DNA of 10,115 bases from the NCBI GenBank assembly GCA_045531285.1, contig JAZSDT010000028.1, forward strand, positions 1 through 10,115, read 5' to 3'. Source of the stretch: RGIG6353 sp045531285. GTDB taxonomy: Bacteria > Bacillota > Clostridia > Oscillospirales > SIG627. Under the pieces are notes generated by a model. That model was given only the letters and a program-made list of their open reading frames with translations, ran no database searches and was not told the DNA's origin. Both the position numbers and the translations under genes were made by a program. Positions 1 to 5,988 of the stretch are shown piece by piece; position 1 is the stretch's first letter; each line of letters begins with the position of its first letter.

Positions 1-390
1 GAAGGTATTGAAGCTGCAACAAGAACTAAGGGAACACTTGAGGGTGTAGCATTCTACGGAACATCACTTATCCTTGAGGATCAGGTAACTATCCGTCACT
101 ACTTCACAGTAGAGGATCTTGATGCATTCAACGCAGCATACGACGTAGCAGGTACGTACGGTATAAAGGGTAATTACATCTACTTTGATATCGCAGATAT
201 TCCTGCTCAGGAAATCGGTGCAGTTAAGACTCTAGCAATAGCAGATGCAGAAGGCAACGTAGTATACGAAGTTAACTACAGCGTAGCAAATTATATCGTA
301 GATATGATGGATGACGATGATGCAAACCTCGTAAGCCTTGTAAATGCAATGTATGACTACTACCTTGCTGCAGTAGATTACAGCAAGTAA
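1..390 (+). CDS. C-terminal part of a probable secreted/cell-surface protein (5' truncated)
   Basis: Frame 1 is open from the first base to a TAA at 388-390, giving the last 129 residues of a protein whose start lies outside the window. The product is acidic and shows alternating beta-type segments (for example DQVTIRHYFTVEDL). Its tail runs VNYSVANYIVDM, then an acidic DDDDA patch, then NLVSLVNAMYDYYLAAVDY. From memory, a 'YSV..Y' strand followed by a short 'NLV.AMY.Y..AA..Y' helix ends many large extracellular Ig-like or repeat proteins of Clostridia, so an exported surface protein is inferred. No catalytic motif, sorting signal or transmembrane segment is seen in this part. Val codons are almost all GTA and Ala codons mostly GCA, unlike the downstream genes, which suggests high expression. 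A strong terminator follows 12 nt after the stop. The function is unknown. Confidence 0.8.
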   Translation, partial: EGIEAATRTKGTLEGVAFYGTSLILEDQVTIRHYFTVEDLDAFNAAYDVAGTYGIKGNYIYFDIADIPAQEIGAVKTLAIADAEGNVVYEVNYSVANYIVDMMDDDDANLVSLVNAMYDYYLAAVDYSK

Positions 391-402
391 TAAACAAAAT
401 TT

Positions 403-429
403 CGCCTCCCTTATGGGAGGCGATTTTTT
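403..429 (+). terminator. Intrinsic terminator of the truncated surface-protein gene
   Basis: A perfect 8-bp stem CGCCTCCC / GGGAGGCG (403-410 with 415-422) closes a TTAT loop and is followed by A and six T. It lies 12 nt after the stop codon, as expected for a rho-independent terminator. Confidence 0.93.
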
Positions 430-451
430 GTTGGTGTACGGTGTGATTTTT

Positions 452-550
452 GGGTGTAAACCGAAAATGAAAGGTTAATATAATTTATTACCTTATCTCA
501 CGAGTCTTATATCGTGCGAACACTTCTCTTCGGTGTTATATCCTTTTTTA
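452..550. repeat. 99-bp structured intergenic repeat, copy 1
   Basis: This copy begins GGGTGTAAACCGAAAATGAA and matches 710-808 at 94 of 99 positions with no gaps. It contains three successive short inverted repeats: an imperfect GTTAATA/TATTACC stem, CACGA/TCGTG and AACAC/GTGTT. A T-rich run ends it. It lies between two convergent genes and has no open reading frame of note. It resembles a REP-like or MITE-like dispersed element or a structured RNA. No transposase, terminal inverted repeat of insertion-sequence type or clear target duplication is seen, so the class is left open. Confidence 0.85.
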
Positions 551-709
551 TTGTTGAAAACCTTCGGTTTTCTTCCTTTTTTTGAAAATTTCATTTTCTT
601 CGCGGGTTGCTCGGACTGCTGTACATAAGTACAGCGACGCCATCGCACTCCGCGATTTCCCCTCCAAAACTCCCACCTTTTGGGGCTTCCGGCAAAAGAC
701 GTAATTTGG
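551..709. repeat. Hairpin-rich spacer between the two 99-bp repeats
   Basis: Between the two repeat copies lie four perfect small inverted repeats. GAAAACC-TTC-GGTTTTC is at 556-572 and GAAAAT-TTC-ATTTTC at 584-598, both with the same TTC triloop. GCTGTAC-ATAA-GTACAGC is at 618-635, and CCAAAA/TTTTGG pairs 664-669 with 678-683. A wider CGCGG/CCGCG pair (601-605 with 650-654) encloses the third hairpin. No coding potential is apparent. The array may be one composite mobile or RNA element with the flanking copies, or a set of dispersed repeats nested together. Confidence 0.6.
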
Positions 710-808
710 GGGTGTAAACCGAAAATGAAAGGGTAATATGATTTATTACCTTATCTCACGAGTCCTATATCGTGCGAACACATCTCTTCGGTGTTATATC
801 TTTTTTTA
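710..808. repeat. 99-bp structured intergenic repeat, copy 2
   Basis: This is the direct repeat of 452-550, with five substitutions and the same orientation. In this copy the first stem is perfect: GGTAATA (732-738) pairs with TATTACC (744-750). The next two stems are CACGA/TCGTG (757-761 with 770-774) and AACAC/GTGTT (777-781 with 791-795), followed by a T7 run. The changes leave the CACGA and AACAC stems intact, while one of them affects pairing in the first stem of copy 1. This suggests that secondary structure matters, though five differences are few. Confidence 0.85.
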
Positions 809-810
809 TA

Positions 811-955
811 TACCAGGAAATTGCATTAAAACAGCCTCGCCGTTTTGCATTGTTGGGATATATTCAAAGCTTAGGATAGGCGAGAATTGCCAGTGGAGGC
901 TCTCTGCTTGCTAAAAGTACCCCTGAGAAAAACGACGTCTTGGATGTTTGTAGTT
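811..955. other. Gene-free segment downstream of maf with long-range pairing
   Basis: No gene with an acceptable start and ribosome site is visible on either strand. On the plus strand CTCGCC (836-841) can pair with GGCGAG (879-884), and GCCTC (834-838) with GAGGC (896-900), so a stem enclosing about 40 nt is possible. Short open stretches of about 30 codons exist on both strands (the minus one reads SFEYIPTMQNGEAV near its middle) but lack starts. It could be part of the same repeat element as 452-808, a decayed gene fragment or the untranslated tail of the maf transcript. No convincing terminator for maf is seen here. Confidence 0.4.
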
Positions 956-1516
956 TTATATGAGACCAAGGTCCTTCAAGGTATGGCAGAAATCCGAAAG
1001 GGGAAATCCCACTACGTTAAGATAGTCTCCCTTTATTTCTTTTACAAGATAAGAGCCAAGTCCTTGAATCCCGTACGCGCCGGCTTTGTCATAGCATTCG
1101 TTTGTATCTATATATGCGTTTATTTCGTTTTCGCTCAGTGGATAAAAAGTAACCTCGGTAGACACTACTCGGCTATGACGCTGTCCTTTGTAGAACAGCG
1201 TATAAGCTGTCAGGACTCGGTGGGTTTTACCCGAAAACATTGATAGCATTCTGTACGCGTCTTCGCGGTCCTTGGGTTTTCCCAACACAGCGTTACCCAT
1301 TACGACTACTGTGTCCGAGGAAACGACGGGAGAGTCGGGATAGTTTTTTTCTGCTTCCAAGCCCTTTTCAAGAGCAAGGTAAGACACTTCTTCCTCGGGA
1401 CTAAGAGGAGTGTTTGAAGGTAACTCGGGGGCAGACGGAACTACTTCTACCTCAAAGCCGTAGCTTTCTAAAATTTCACGTCTTCTGGGCGATTTTGATG
1501 CAAGTATTATTTTCAT
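956..1516 (-). CDS. maf: Maf-family nucleoside triphosphate pyrophosphatase (YhdE-type)
   Basis: The 186-residue protein has the normal length and all the signatures of the Maf/HAM1-like fold. These are LASKSPRR (5-12), SSDTVV (66-71) with the catalytic Asp at 68, SGKTHRV (95-101), DKAGAYGIQG (143-152) and GDYLNVVGFP (163-172). The family hydrolyses non-canonical or excess NTPs to NMP plus pyrophosphate in the cytoplasm. The DKAGAYGIQG motif is typical of the dTTP/UTP-preferring YhdE branch rather than the m7GTP-preferring YceF branch. The ATG lies 4 nt after the stop of the upstream U32 gene. Its ribosome site AAAGGA overlaps the last codons of that gene, so the two are co-transcribed and probably translationally coupled. 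In Firmicutes Maf has also been linked to arrest of cell division. The repeat-rich gap follows its stop. Confidence 0.95.
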   Translation of the reverse strand: MKIILASKSPRRREILESYGFEVEVVPSAPELPSNTPLSPEEEVSYLALEKGLEAEKNYPDSPVVSSDTVVVMGNAVLGKPKDREDAYRMLSMFSGKTHRVLTAYTLFYKGQRHSRVVSTEVTFYPLSENEINAYIDTNECYDKAGAYGIQGLGSYLVKEIKGDYLNVVGFPLSDFCHTLKDLGLI

Positions 1517-1520
1517 AAAT

Positions 1521-3515
1521 TTATCCTTTTCGGGTGTATTCTTTTGGCATATTGCCTACAACTGCTTCTTCAATGCTTTTTTCATCGGTAACGTATACAA
1601 TCCCAAAGGATGCATCCGATGAAATTTTATCTGCGTTATAGGTGATCACGCTGTTGTATATCTGACAGCGATGGAAATATTCCGGATATACGGGGAACGA
1701 GATTCCTTTTCTGTCAACAAGTACTGTGTGTTTTCGGCAAGCTTTGAAGTCGTTACATTCACGGCAGGAGTCCCGAAGATTCATAATGCAGTTTTCCATT
1801 ATCATCAACGGCGCTCTGCCCCATATTACTTCGCCTGTTGGAAGTGCCTTTATCATATCACGCTTTATGGGAGAGGTGAGCTCACAGGACAGAACAGCTC
1901 CCTCAAAGCCCATATCTGCAAGCGCTTTAAGTGTTTGTGAGTTGTAGGCGTTGATTCTTGTGCCGCCTATGACCAAAAATCCCAAAGACAAGGCAAGCTT
2001 AGCACTTCCAAGGGACTCGGCATAAGCATATTTAACGCCGCTCTCTCTGAGCTTGATGAGCTCGTTTGCCACTTCTTCTTTTTCACTGTCTTTTATGATG
2101 ATGGGAAGTGCTACTCCCGTTTTGTCCGTTATCTTTGAAGGTACTTTGAAAAGGGGGAAATACACACGGTCAACACCTTTGGGTATATGCTCTTCCGTTC
2201 TGTGAGGGGCGAGTACTACGTATTTTTCGTATTTTCGGGGATTCTTCTTTTCGGGCGTCACGATGCTGTTTCTCAAAGGCTTCTTGTGAGAAGCCAAGCC
2301 TTCCAGTGCCTCTCTTCTCATAGCGTTGAGTGCGGATTTCGGCAATATATAATTACCGTCAGAGGAAAAATCAAATTGACGCAGTTCAAAAACGGTATTG
2401 CCCAGTTTTGAAATCTGTTCTTTTGCAAATGCTTGGTCGATAGGCTTGTTTAATGCAATATCGGGTGGATTGCTTTTTGCATATGAAGTTTTATTGCACG
2501 CTGTGAGCGTCAGCACGGCACCGTCGGAGGTAATACTCATTTTTGCATCAAGAGGAATTTTCGGGAGGCTGAAGGCTTGACTTTCGATTTGCTTTGTAGC
2601 CCCCTTGTCTTCTGCCGAGCGGACACCGTACATCTTGTTGCCAAGCTTACCTGTGTAGTATCCATCGGTGAAACCGCCTCGGCTGAAAATTTTTGCCAAC
2701 CGTTCTATATCCTTCTTGTCGGCGTTCCTTCCCATATCAAGCAGTTCTCTGAAAATACCTACTACTCCGCCTACGTACACGTCGCTTTTCATTCTGCCTT
2801 CTATTTTCAGCGACGAAACACCCGCTTCTACAAGGTCGGTAAGATGATTTGAAAGCGAAAGGTCACAAAGGCTGAGGGGATATTCACTGTCGTACCCCTT
2901 GACCTTGTATGGCAGACGGCAGGGCTGTGCACATTCGCCTCGGTTTCCGCTTCTTCCGCCTACAAGTGAAGAGAAAAGACAAGCTCCGCTGTGACAAACG
3001 CACAGAGCACCGTGTACAAACGCTTCAATTTCAACGGGAGATTTTTGACAAAGGTACTGTATGTTGTTTTTGTCCAGCTCACGTGCGATAACAGCTCTTT
3101 TGACACCCATTTCGGCAAGGGCATTGATGCCGTCAAGAGAGTGGGTAATGCATTGAGTACTGGCGTGAAGCTCTGCTTCGGGAAATGCAACGGAGAGTGA
3201 CTTTATCAAGCCTAAGTCCTGCACTATCAAGGCATCGGCGCCCATTGTCAGCAAAGCTTCCGTGTAGTCGAAAACTTCACTAAGCTCTCTGTCGGTTACA
3301 AGGGTATTCAGAGTTATATATACTTTTTTGCCCAAAAAATGAGCTTCGTCTATGGCTCTTGAAAGCTCATCTTCGGTGAAATTTTTTGCACCTATTCGCG
3401 CATTGTGTCTGGCTCCGCCCATATAAACGGCGTCGGCGCCTGAACATATTGCCGCAATAAAAGCCGCATAAGTACCTGCTGGAGCCAAAAGCTCCGGTTT
3501 TTTATTGTTTGTCAT
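1521..3515 (-). CDS. U32 peptidase-family protein with DUF3656-like domain (probable RNA hydroxylation, RlhA/TrhP-like)
   Basis: This 664-residue protein opens with ELLAPAGTYAAFIAAICSGADAVYMGG (7-34), the start of the U32 TIM-like barrel, then has LHASTQ (116-121) and a cysteine-rich core. That core includes HGALCVCHSGAC (168-179) and GGRSGNRGECAQPC (186-199), where Cys172, 179, 195 and 199 are candidate Fe-S ligands. A DUF3656-type region is placed at about 310-420. A C-terminal region has further cysteines (576, 584, 587, 593, 617). U32 proteins were named collagenase-like peptidases, but E. coli members TrhP and RlhA hydroxylate tRNA U34 and 23S rRNA C2501 using prephenate-dependent chemistry. 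Length and the DUF3656 region fit RlhA best, although which RNA is modified is inferred. The ATG start has GAGAG 5 nt upstream. It is the first gene of an operon with maf. Confidence 0.9.
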   Translation of the reverse strand: MTNNKKPELLAPAGTYAAFIAAICSGADAVYMGGARHNARIGAKNFTEDELSRAIDEAHFLGKKVYITLNTLVTDRELSEVFDYTEALLTMGADALIVQDLGLIKSLSVAFPEAELHASTQCITHSLDGINALAEMGVKRAVIARELDKNNIQYLCQKSPVEIEAFVHGALCVCHSGACLFSSLVGGRSGNRGECAQPCRLPYKVKGYDSEYPLSLCDLSLSNHLTDLVEAGVSSLKIEGRMKSDVYVGGVVGIFRELLDMGRNADKKDIERLAKIFSRGGFTDGYYTGKLGNKMYGVRSAEDKGATKQIESQAFSLPKIPLDAKMSITSDGAVLTLTACNKTSYAKSNPPDIALNKPIDQAFAKEQISKLGNTVFELRQFDFSSDGNYILPKSALNAMRREALEGLASHKKPLRNSIVTPEKKNPRKYEKYVVLAPHRTEEHIPKGVDRVYFPLFKVPSKITDKTGVALPIIIKDSEKEEVANELIKLRESGVKYAYAESLGSAKLALSLGFLVIGGTRINAYNSQTLKALADMGFEGAVLSCELTSPIKRDMIKALPTGEVIWGRAPLMIMENCIMNLRDSCRECNDFKACRKHTVLVDRKGISFPVYPEYFHRCQIYNSVITYNADKISSDASFGIVYVTDEKSIEEAVVGNMPKEYTRKG

Positions 3516-3525
3516 AAAAACTCTC

Positions 3526-3554
3526 TTGCAATTTCATTTAAAATATATTATTAT
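3526..3554 (+). promoter_or_regulatory. Candidate promoter of the uracil-DNA glycosylase gene
   Basis: TTGCAA (3526-3531), a 17-bp spacer and TATTAT (3549-3554) match the vegetative consensus at 4/6 and 5/6 positions. Transcription would start near 3561, leaving a leader of about 54 nt before the ATG at 3615, which has GGAG at 3605-3608. It overlaps the opposite promoter for the U32-maf operon. Confidence 0.5.
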
Positions 3555-3578
3555 AAATATAGTACCACAAGAGGTTAA
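3550..3578 (-). promoter_or_regulatory. Candidate promoter of the U32-maf operon
   Basis: On the minus strand TTAACC (3578-3573), a 17-bp spacer and a perfect TATAAT (3555-3550) precede the U32 gene. The -10 element shares bases with the -10 of the plus-strand promoter, so the two polymerases would probably exclude each other. Confidence 0.5.
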
Positions 3579-3614
3579 AAAAATAAAGACTTTTTTAAAA
3601 AATCGGAGCATAAT

Positions 3615-4181
3615 ATGGAAAAGACAGAGCTTTTAAATAAACTTAAAACGAAATGTGAGAGCTGTCACGCCTGTTCACTTGGAGACACACGAACAAACCT
3701 TGTGTTTGGAAGAGGCGCAGTGGATGCTGATATAATGTTCATCGGAGAAGCTCCCGGTGAAAAGGAGGATTTGTCGGGCGAGCCTTTTGTAGGAGCGGCG
3801 GGAAAGCTCCTTGATAAGTATCTTGAATACGTAGAAATGGGCGAAAACGATTATTATATAGCTAATATAATAAAGTGCAGACCTCCTCACAACAGAGATC
3901 CAAAGCCCGATGAAGAGGACGCATGTATAGGATATCTCAGAGAACAGCTTTCTATCATAAAACCAAAGATAATTGTTTGTCTTGGAAGAATTGCTGCCAA
4001 AAGAATTATAAAGCCCGACTTTCAGATAACTGCCGAGCACGGACAATGGTTTAAAAAGGGTGAATATATGATATGTGCGGTTTTTCATCCTGCGGCTATT
4101 CTCCGTGACCCAAGGCGCAAGCAGGCGATGCTTGAAGATTTTGAAAAAATTGCCGAAATGAAAAAACAGCTTAACGGATAA
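3615..4181 (+). CDS. Type-4 (Fe-S) uracil-DNA glycosylase
   Basis: The 188-residue protein has the family-4 UDG layout. Cys17 and Cys20 (CHAC), Cys88 (IIKCRPPHNRDP) and Cys104 (EEDAC) form the 4Fe-4S site. The uracil-binding motif GEAPGEKED is at 44-52, followed by FVGAAGKLLD at 58-67. The C-terminal catalytic loop VFHPAAILRDPRR (156-168) carries the conserved His158. It removes uracil arising from cytosine deamination or dUTP misincorporation and starts base-excision repair. Length is normal for the clostridial group. Start ATG has GGAG 6 nt upstream. It is the only gene between its divergent promoter and a perfect hairpin terminator, so it is probably transcribed alone, with some readthrough into the deacetylase possible. 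Confidence 0.95.
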   Translation: MEKTELLNKLKTKCESCHACSLGDTRTNLVFGRGAVDADIMFIGEAPGEKEDLSGEPFVGAAGKLLDKYLEYVEMGENDYYIANIIKCRPPHNRDPKPDEEDACIGYLREQLSIIKPKIIVCLGRIAAKRIIKPDFQITAEHGQWFKKGEYMICAVFHPAAILRDPRRKQAMLEDFEKIAEMKKQLNG

Positions 4182-4182
4182 A

Positions 4183-4215
4183 ATAAGGTTGAAGGAAACT
4201 TCAACCTTATTTTTT
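4183..4215 (+). terminator. Perfect intrinsic terminator between UDG and the deacetylase
   Basis: A 12-bp perfect stem ATAAGGTTGAAG / CTTCAACCTTAT (4183-4194 with 4199-4210) with a GAAA tetraloop is followed by five further T. It starts 2 nt after the UDG stop and ends 12 nt before the ATG of the next gene. A TTG-start reading of the next gene at 4189 would begin inside this hairpin, so that start is unlikely. Confidence 0.93.
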
Positions 4216-4227
4216 GAAAGGATAGCT

Positions 4228-4977
4228 ATGAAAAAGGCAATAATCATTTCTTTTTTATGCTTATCGTTGGCGTTGCAAGCTGTAGCCGCCATCAGTACGA
4301 AGAGACTGGAATGGTATTTTAAGCCTGCATCCGACGGTCAAAGACCTACGTCGCCTACCGAAGCACATTTTTTGTCAGAATACGATGCTCACTATATGGG
4401 AGAAGACGAAAAATGCGTTTATCTTACCTTTGATTTAGGATACGAAAACGATAACGTAAAATCTATATTGGACACGTTAAAAAAAGAGAATGTAAAAGCG
4501 ACATTCTTTTTGTTGAGACACACCGTTGTAAACGGAAAGAACTTAGATCAAATAATTTCCGACGGTCACGTTTGCGGCAATCACACGTCTCATCACAAGG
4601 ATATGACGTCAATGCAAGAAATAGACAGCTTCCGTGAGGAGCTGGACTCTCTTGCAACGGACTTTAAAAACACGACCGGAAAAGAAATCGCAAAAGTTTA
4701 CAGACCTCCCTGCGGAGCTTTTTCGGAGCAAAATCTTGCGTGGGCGCAGGAGCTGGGGTATAAAACTGTTTTCTGGAGTCTTGCTTATGCAGACTGGGAT
4801 GAAAACAATCAAATGTCTCCTGATGCGGCTCTTAACAAGCTTACGTCAAGAATGCACAACGGCGCAGTCATTTTATTGCATCCGACCTCTTCCACAAATG
4901 CAAAGATTCTGCCACGGCTGATAAAATGGCTGAAATCTGAGGGGTATGAATTTAAGACCGTAGACACATTGCAGTAA
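4228..4977 (+). CDS. Secreted PdaA-like polysaccharide (peptidoglycan) deacetylase, CE4/NodB fold
   Basis: Starting at ATG 4228 (GAAAGGA just upstream), the 249-residue product has a Sec signal peptide: Lys2-Lys3, a hydrophobic stretch 4-17 and a likely cleavage after AVA (residue 20). NodB motifs follow: TFDLGYE (67-73), HTSHH (119-123), RPPCGAFS (159-166), FWSLAYADWD (182-191) and LLHPTSS (216-222). The PdaA branch N-deacetylates N-acetylmuramic acid, a step toward the muramic delta-lactam of spore cortex. PdaA replaces the second Asp of the usual TFDDG by Asn, and here it is Leu70. His119 and His123 are kept, so activity is plausible with altered metal binding. The region 29-60, upstream of the NodB motifs, also matches the PdaA type. 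Spore-cortex work is inferred; another wall glycan is possible. Expression is odd because a terminator lies directly before the gene. Confidence 0.88.
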   Translation: MKKAIIISFLCLSLALQAVAAISTKRLEWYFKPASDGQRPTSPTEAHFLSEYDAHYMGEDEKCVYLTFDLGYENDNVKSILDTLKKENVKATFFLLRHTVVNGKNLDQIISDGHVCGNHTSHHKDMTSMQEIDSFREELDSLATDFKNTTGKEIAKVYRPPCGAFSEQNLAWAQELGYKTVFWSLAYADWDENNQMSPDAALNKLTSRMHNGAVILLHPTSSTNAKILPRLIKWLKSEGYEFKTVDTLQ

Positions 4978-4987
4978 CCCGAATAAC

Positions 4988-5024
4988 AAAAAGGCAGATT
5001 TGCTGTTATGCAATCTGCCTTTTT
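4988..5024. terminator. Bidirectional terminator between convergent deacetylase and AraC genes
   Basis: AAAAAGGCAGATT (4988-5000) pairs with AATCTGCCTTTTT (5012-5024), and an inner TGC/GCA pair can extend it. Runs of A on one side and T on the other give a T5 tail in both directions. It lies between stops at 4977 and 5036 and can serve both genes. Confidence 0.9.
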
Positions 5025-5035
5025 GAGAGCTTTGA

Positions 5036-5824
5036 CTATTTATTTTTGATAAACTCGCTGGGGGCGACTCCTGTAACTTTTTTAAACACCTTAGAAAAGT
5101 ACATAGGGTCGGAAAAGCCGCATTGAAAAGCTATTTGTGATACTGTGCCGGATTTTTCACGAAGAAGAGCGATAGCGTGAGAGACTCTCAGTTTGTTCAG
5201 GTGCTCTGTAAATTTGACCCCTGTGTTTTTCACAAACAGAGAGGACAGGTATTTTTCACTGTAAAAGAAAAGGTCGGCAACTTTTTTTACAGAAAGAGTT
5301 GCGTCTGAAAAATTTTCGTTAACGTAGCTTAAAATACTGTCAAACCGTTTTGCTGAACGTTGAGGCTTTTCGGTGTTGTCTATAAACGAGAGCGAATAAA
5401 ACAAAACGCTTTCGGTGAGAGTGTTTGCGTTTAACGTTGTGACGCGGCGTATGGAGGTCATCCAGAAATCCGAAAGCTGCTCAAACCCTTCAAAAACACA
5501 ATTTTCGGTGGTGACGCCAAAGCTGTTAAGGAGTGGCTGCGCACCGTCTCCGTTAAAGGTTATGTATAAATACGTAAAGCTATTGTTTCCGTTAAGCTCA
5601 AACGAGGTGTTGGGAAAGGTAAAAAACATTGTTCCCGGACTCAGTTGGTATTCCCTTGATTTTGTTTTAAGCACGCCTGAGCCTTTAAAAACAAGATATA
5701 TGCCGTATCTTGCAAAAAAGAACGGCTGTTTCAGTTTTCTGAAGTTTGATTCATAAACAAAATGATAATATTCAATAACGCCCGAACGGTTTTGCTTGGG
5801 CAAAAAATTACAGATGTCTTCCAA
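5036..5824 (-). CDS. AraC-family transcriptional regulator with N-terminal cupin sensor
   Basis: The protein ends in a typical AraC/XylS double helix-turn-helix domain covering its last 100 residues. The family signature GFSDPMYFSKVFKKVTGVAP sits just before the C terminus, preceded by LSVKKVADLFFYSEKYLSSL as the first helix-turn-helix. The N-terminal 110 residues form a cupin-like effector domain (GIYLVFKGSGVL, YQLSPGTMFFTFP), as in sugar-responsive members, so it likely senses a sugar or glycoside. The start is uncertain: a GTG at 5833 gives 265 residues but is part of the ribosome site AGAGGTG. TTG at 5824 lies 6 nt after that site and gives 262 residues, so it is preferred. The gene is divergent from the DMT transporter gene, making that transporter and the following dehydrogenase the likely targets, along with its own gene. 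Confidence 0.93.
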   Translation of the reverse strand: MEDICNFLPKQNRSGVIEYYHFVYESNFRKLKQPFFFARYGIYLVFKGSGVLKTKSREYQLSPGTMFFTFPNTSFELNGNNSFTYLYITFNGDGAQPLLNSFGVTTENCVFEGFEQLSDFWMTSIRRVTTLNANTLTESVLFYSLSFIDNTEKPQRSAKRFDSILSYVNENFSDATLSVKKVADLFFYSEKYLSSLFVKNTGVKFTEHLNKLRVSHAIALLREKSGTVSQIAFQCGFSDPMYFSKVFKKVTGVAPSEFIKNK

Positions 5825-5842
5825 AACACTCACCTCTTTTGG

Positions 5843-5871
5843 ATTCTATCATAAGAAACAGAATAAATCAA
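5843..5871 (-). promoter_or_regulatory. Candidate promoter of the AraC-family regulator gene
   Basis: On the minus strand TTGATT (5871-5866), a 17-bp spacer and TAGAAT (5848-5843) form a good vegetative promoter, with TGA directly before the -10 (extended -10). The predicted transcript start near 5836 falls inside the ribosome site at 5837-5831, so the mRNA would have almost no leader. Either the true start is slightly further upstream or a second promoter exists. Confidence 0.5.
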
Positions 5872-5922
5872 GAAAAATTCAAGAAAAAAGGAAAAATTGC
5901 AACATAAAAAGGTTTTTTTCCA

Positions 5923-5951
5923 TTTAATTATATATAGCGTTGTGATAGAAT
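5923..5951 (+). promoter_or_regulatory. Candidate extended -10 promoter of the DMT transporter operon
   Basis: TGATAGAAT (5943-5951) gives a TG-extended -10 TAGAAT. The -35 position (5923-5928, TTTAAT) is poor, as is common for activator-dependent or extended -10 promoters. Transcription would begin near 5958, about 30 nt before ATG 5989. The nonamer is identical to the one in the opposing regulator promoter. A poor -35 fits activation by the divergent AraC-type protein, which is an inference. Confidence 0.5.
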
Positions 5952-5988
5952 GAAAACAATGGATAAGATCAAACTGTAAGAGGTAATA

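Noticed and set aside
452..808. CRISPR array
   Set aside because: There are only two copies of 99 bp at 258-bp spacing, and the spacer is a hairpin block rather than unique spacer-length DNA.
911..975. Terminator for the U32-maf operon
   Set aside because: Only a 5-bp CTTGG/CCAAG pairing with a 22-nt loop and a distant T5 run was found, which is too weak.
887..1243. 118-codon plus-strand open frame over the maf 3' end
   Set aside because: It is antisense to maf, lacks a ribosome site and gives an incoherent low-complexity protein.
4189..4227. TTG-initiated N-terminal extension of the PdaA-like deacetylase
   Set aside because: It would begin inside the terminator hairpin and place 13 non-signal residues before a clean signal peptide; the ATG at 4228 has its own ribosome site.
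3675..4292. 205-codon minus-strand open frame opposite the UDG gene
   Set aside because: It runs through a terminator hairpin and is the mirror of a clearly conserved glycosylase; its residues show no family pattern.
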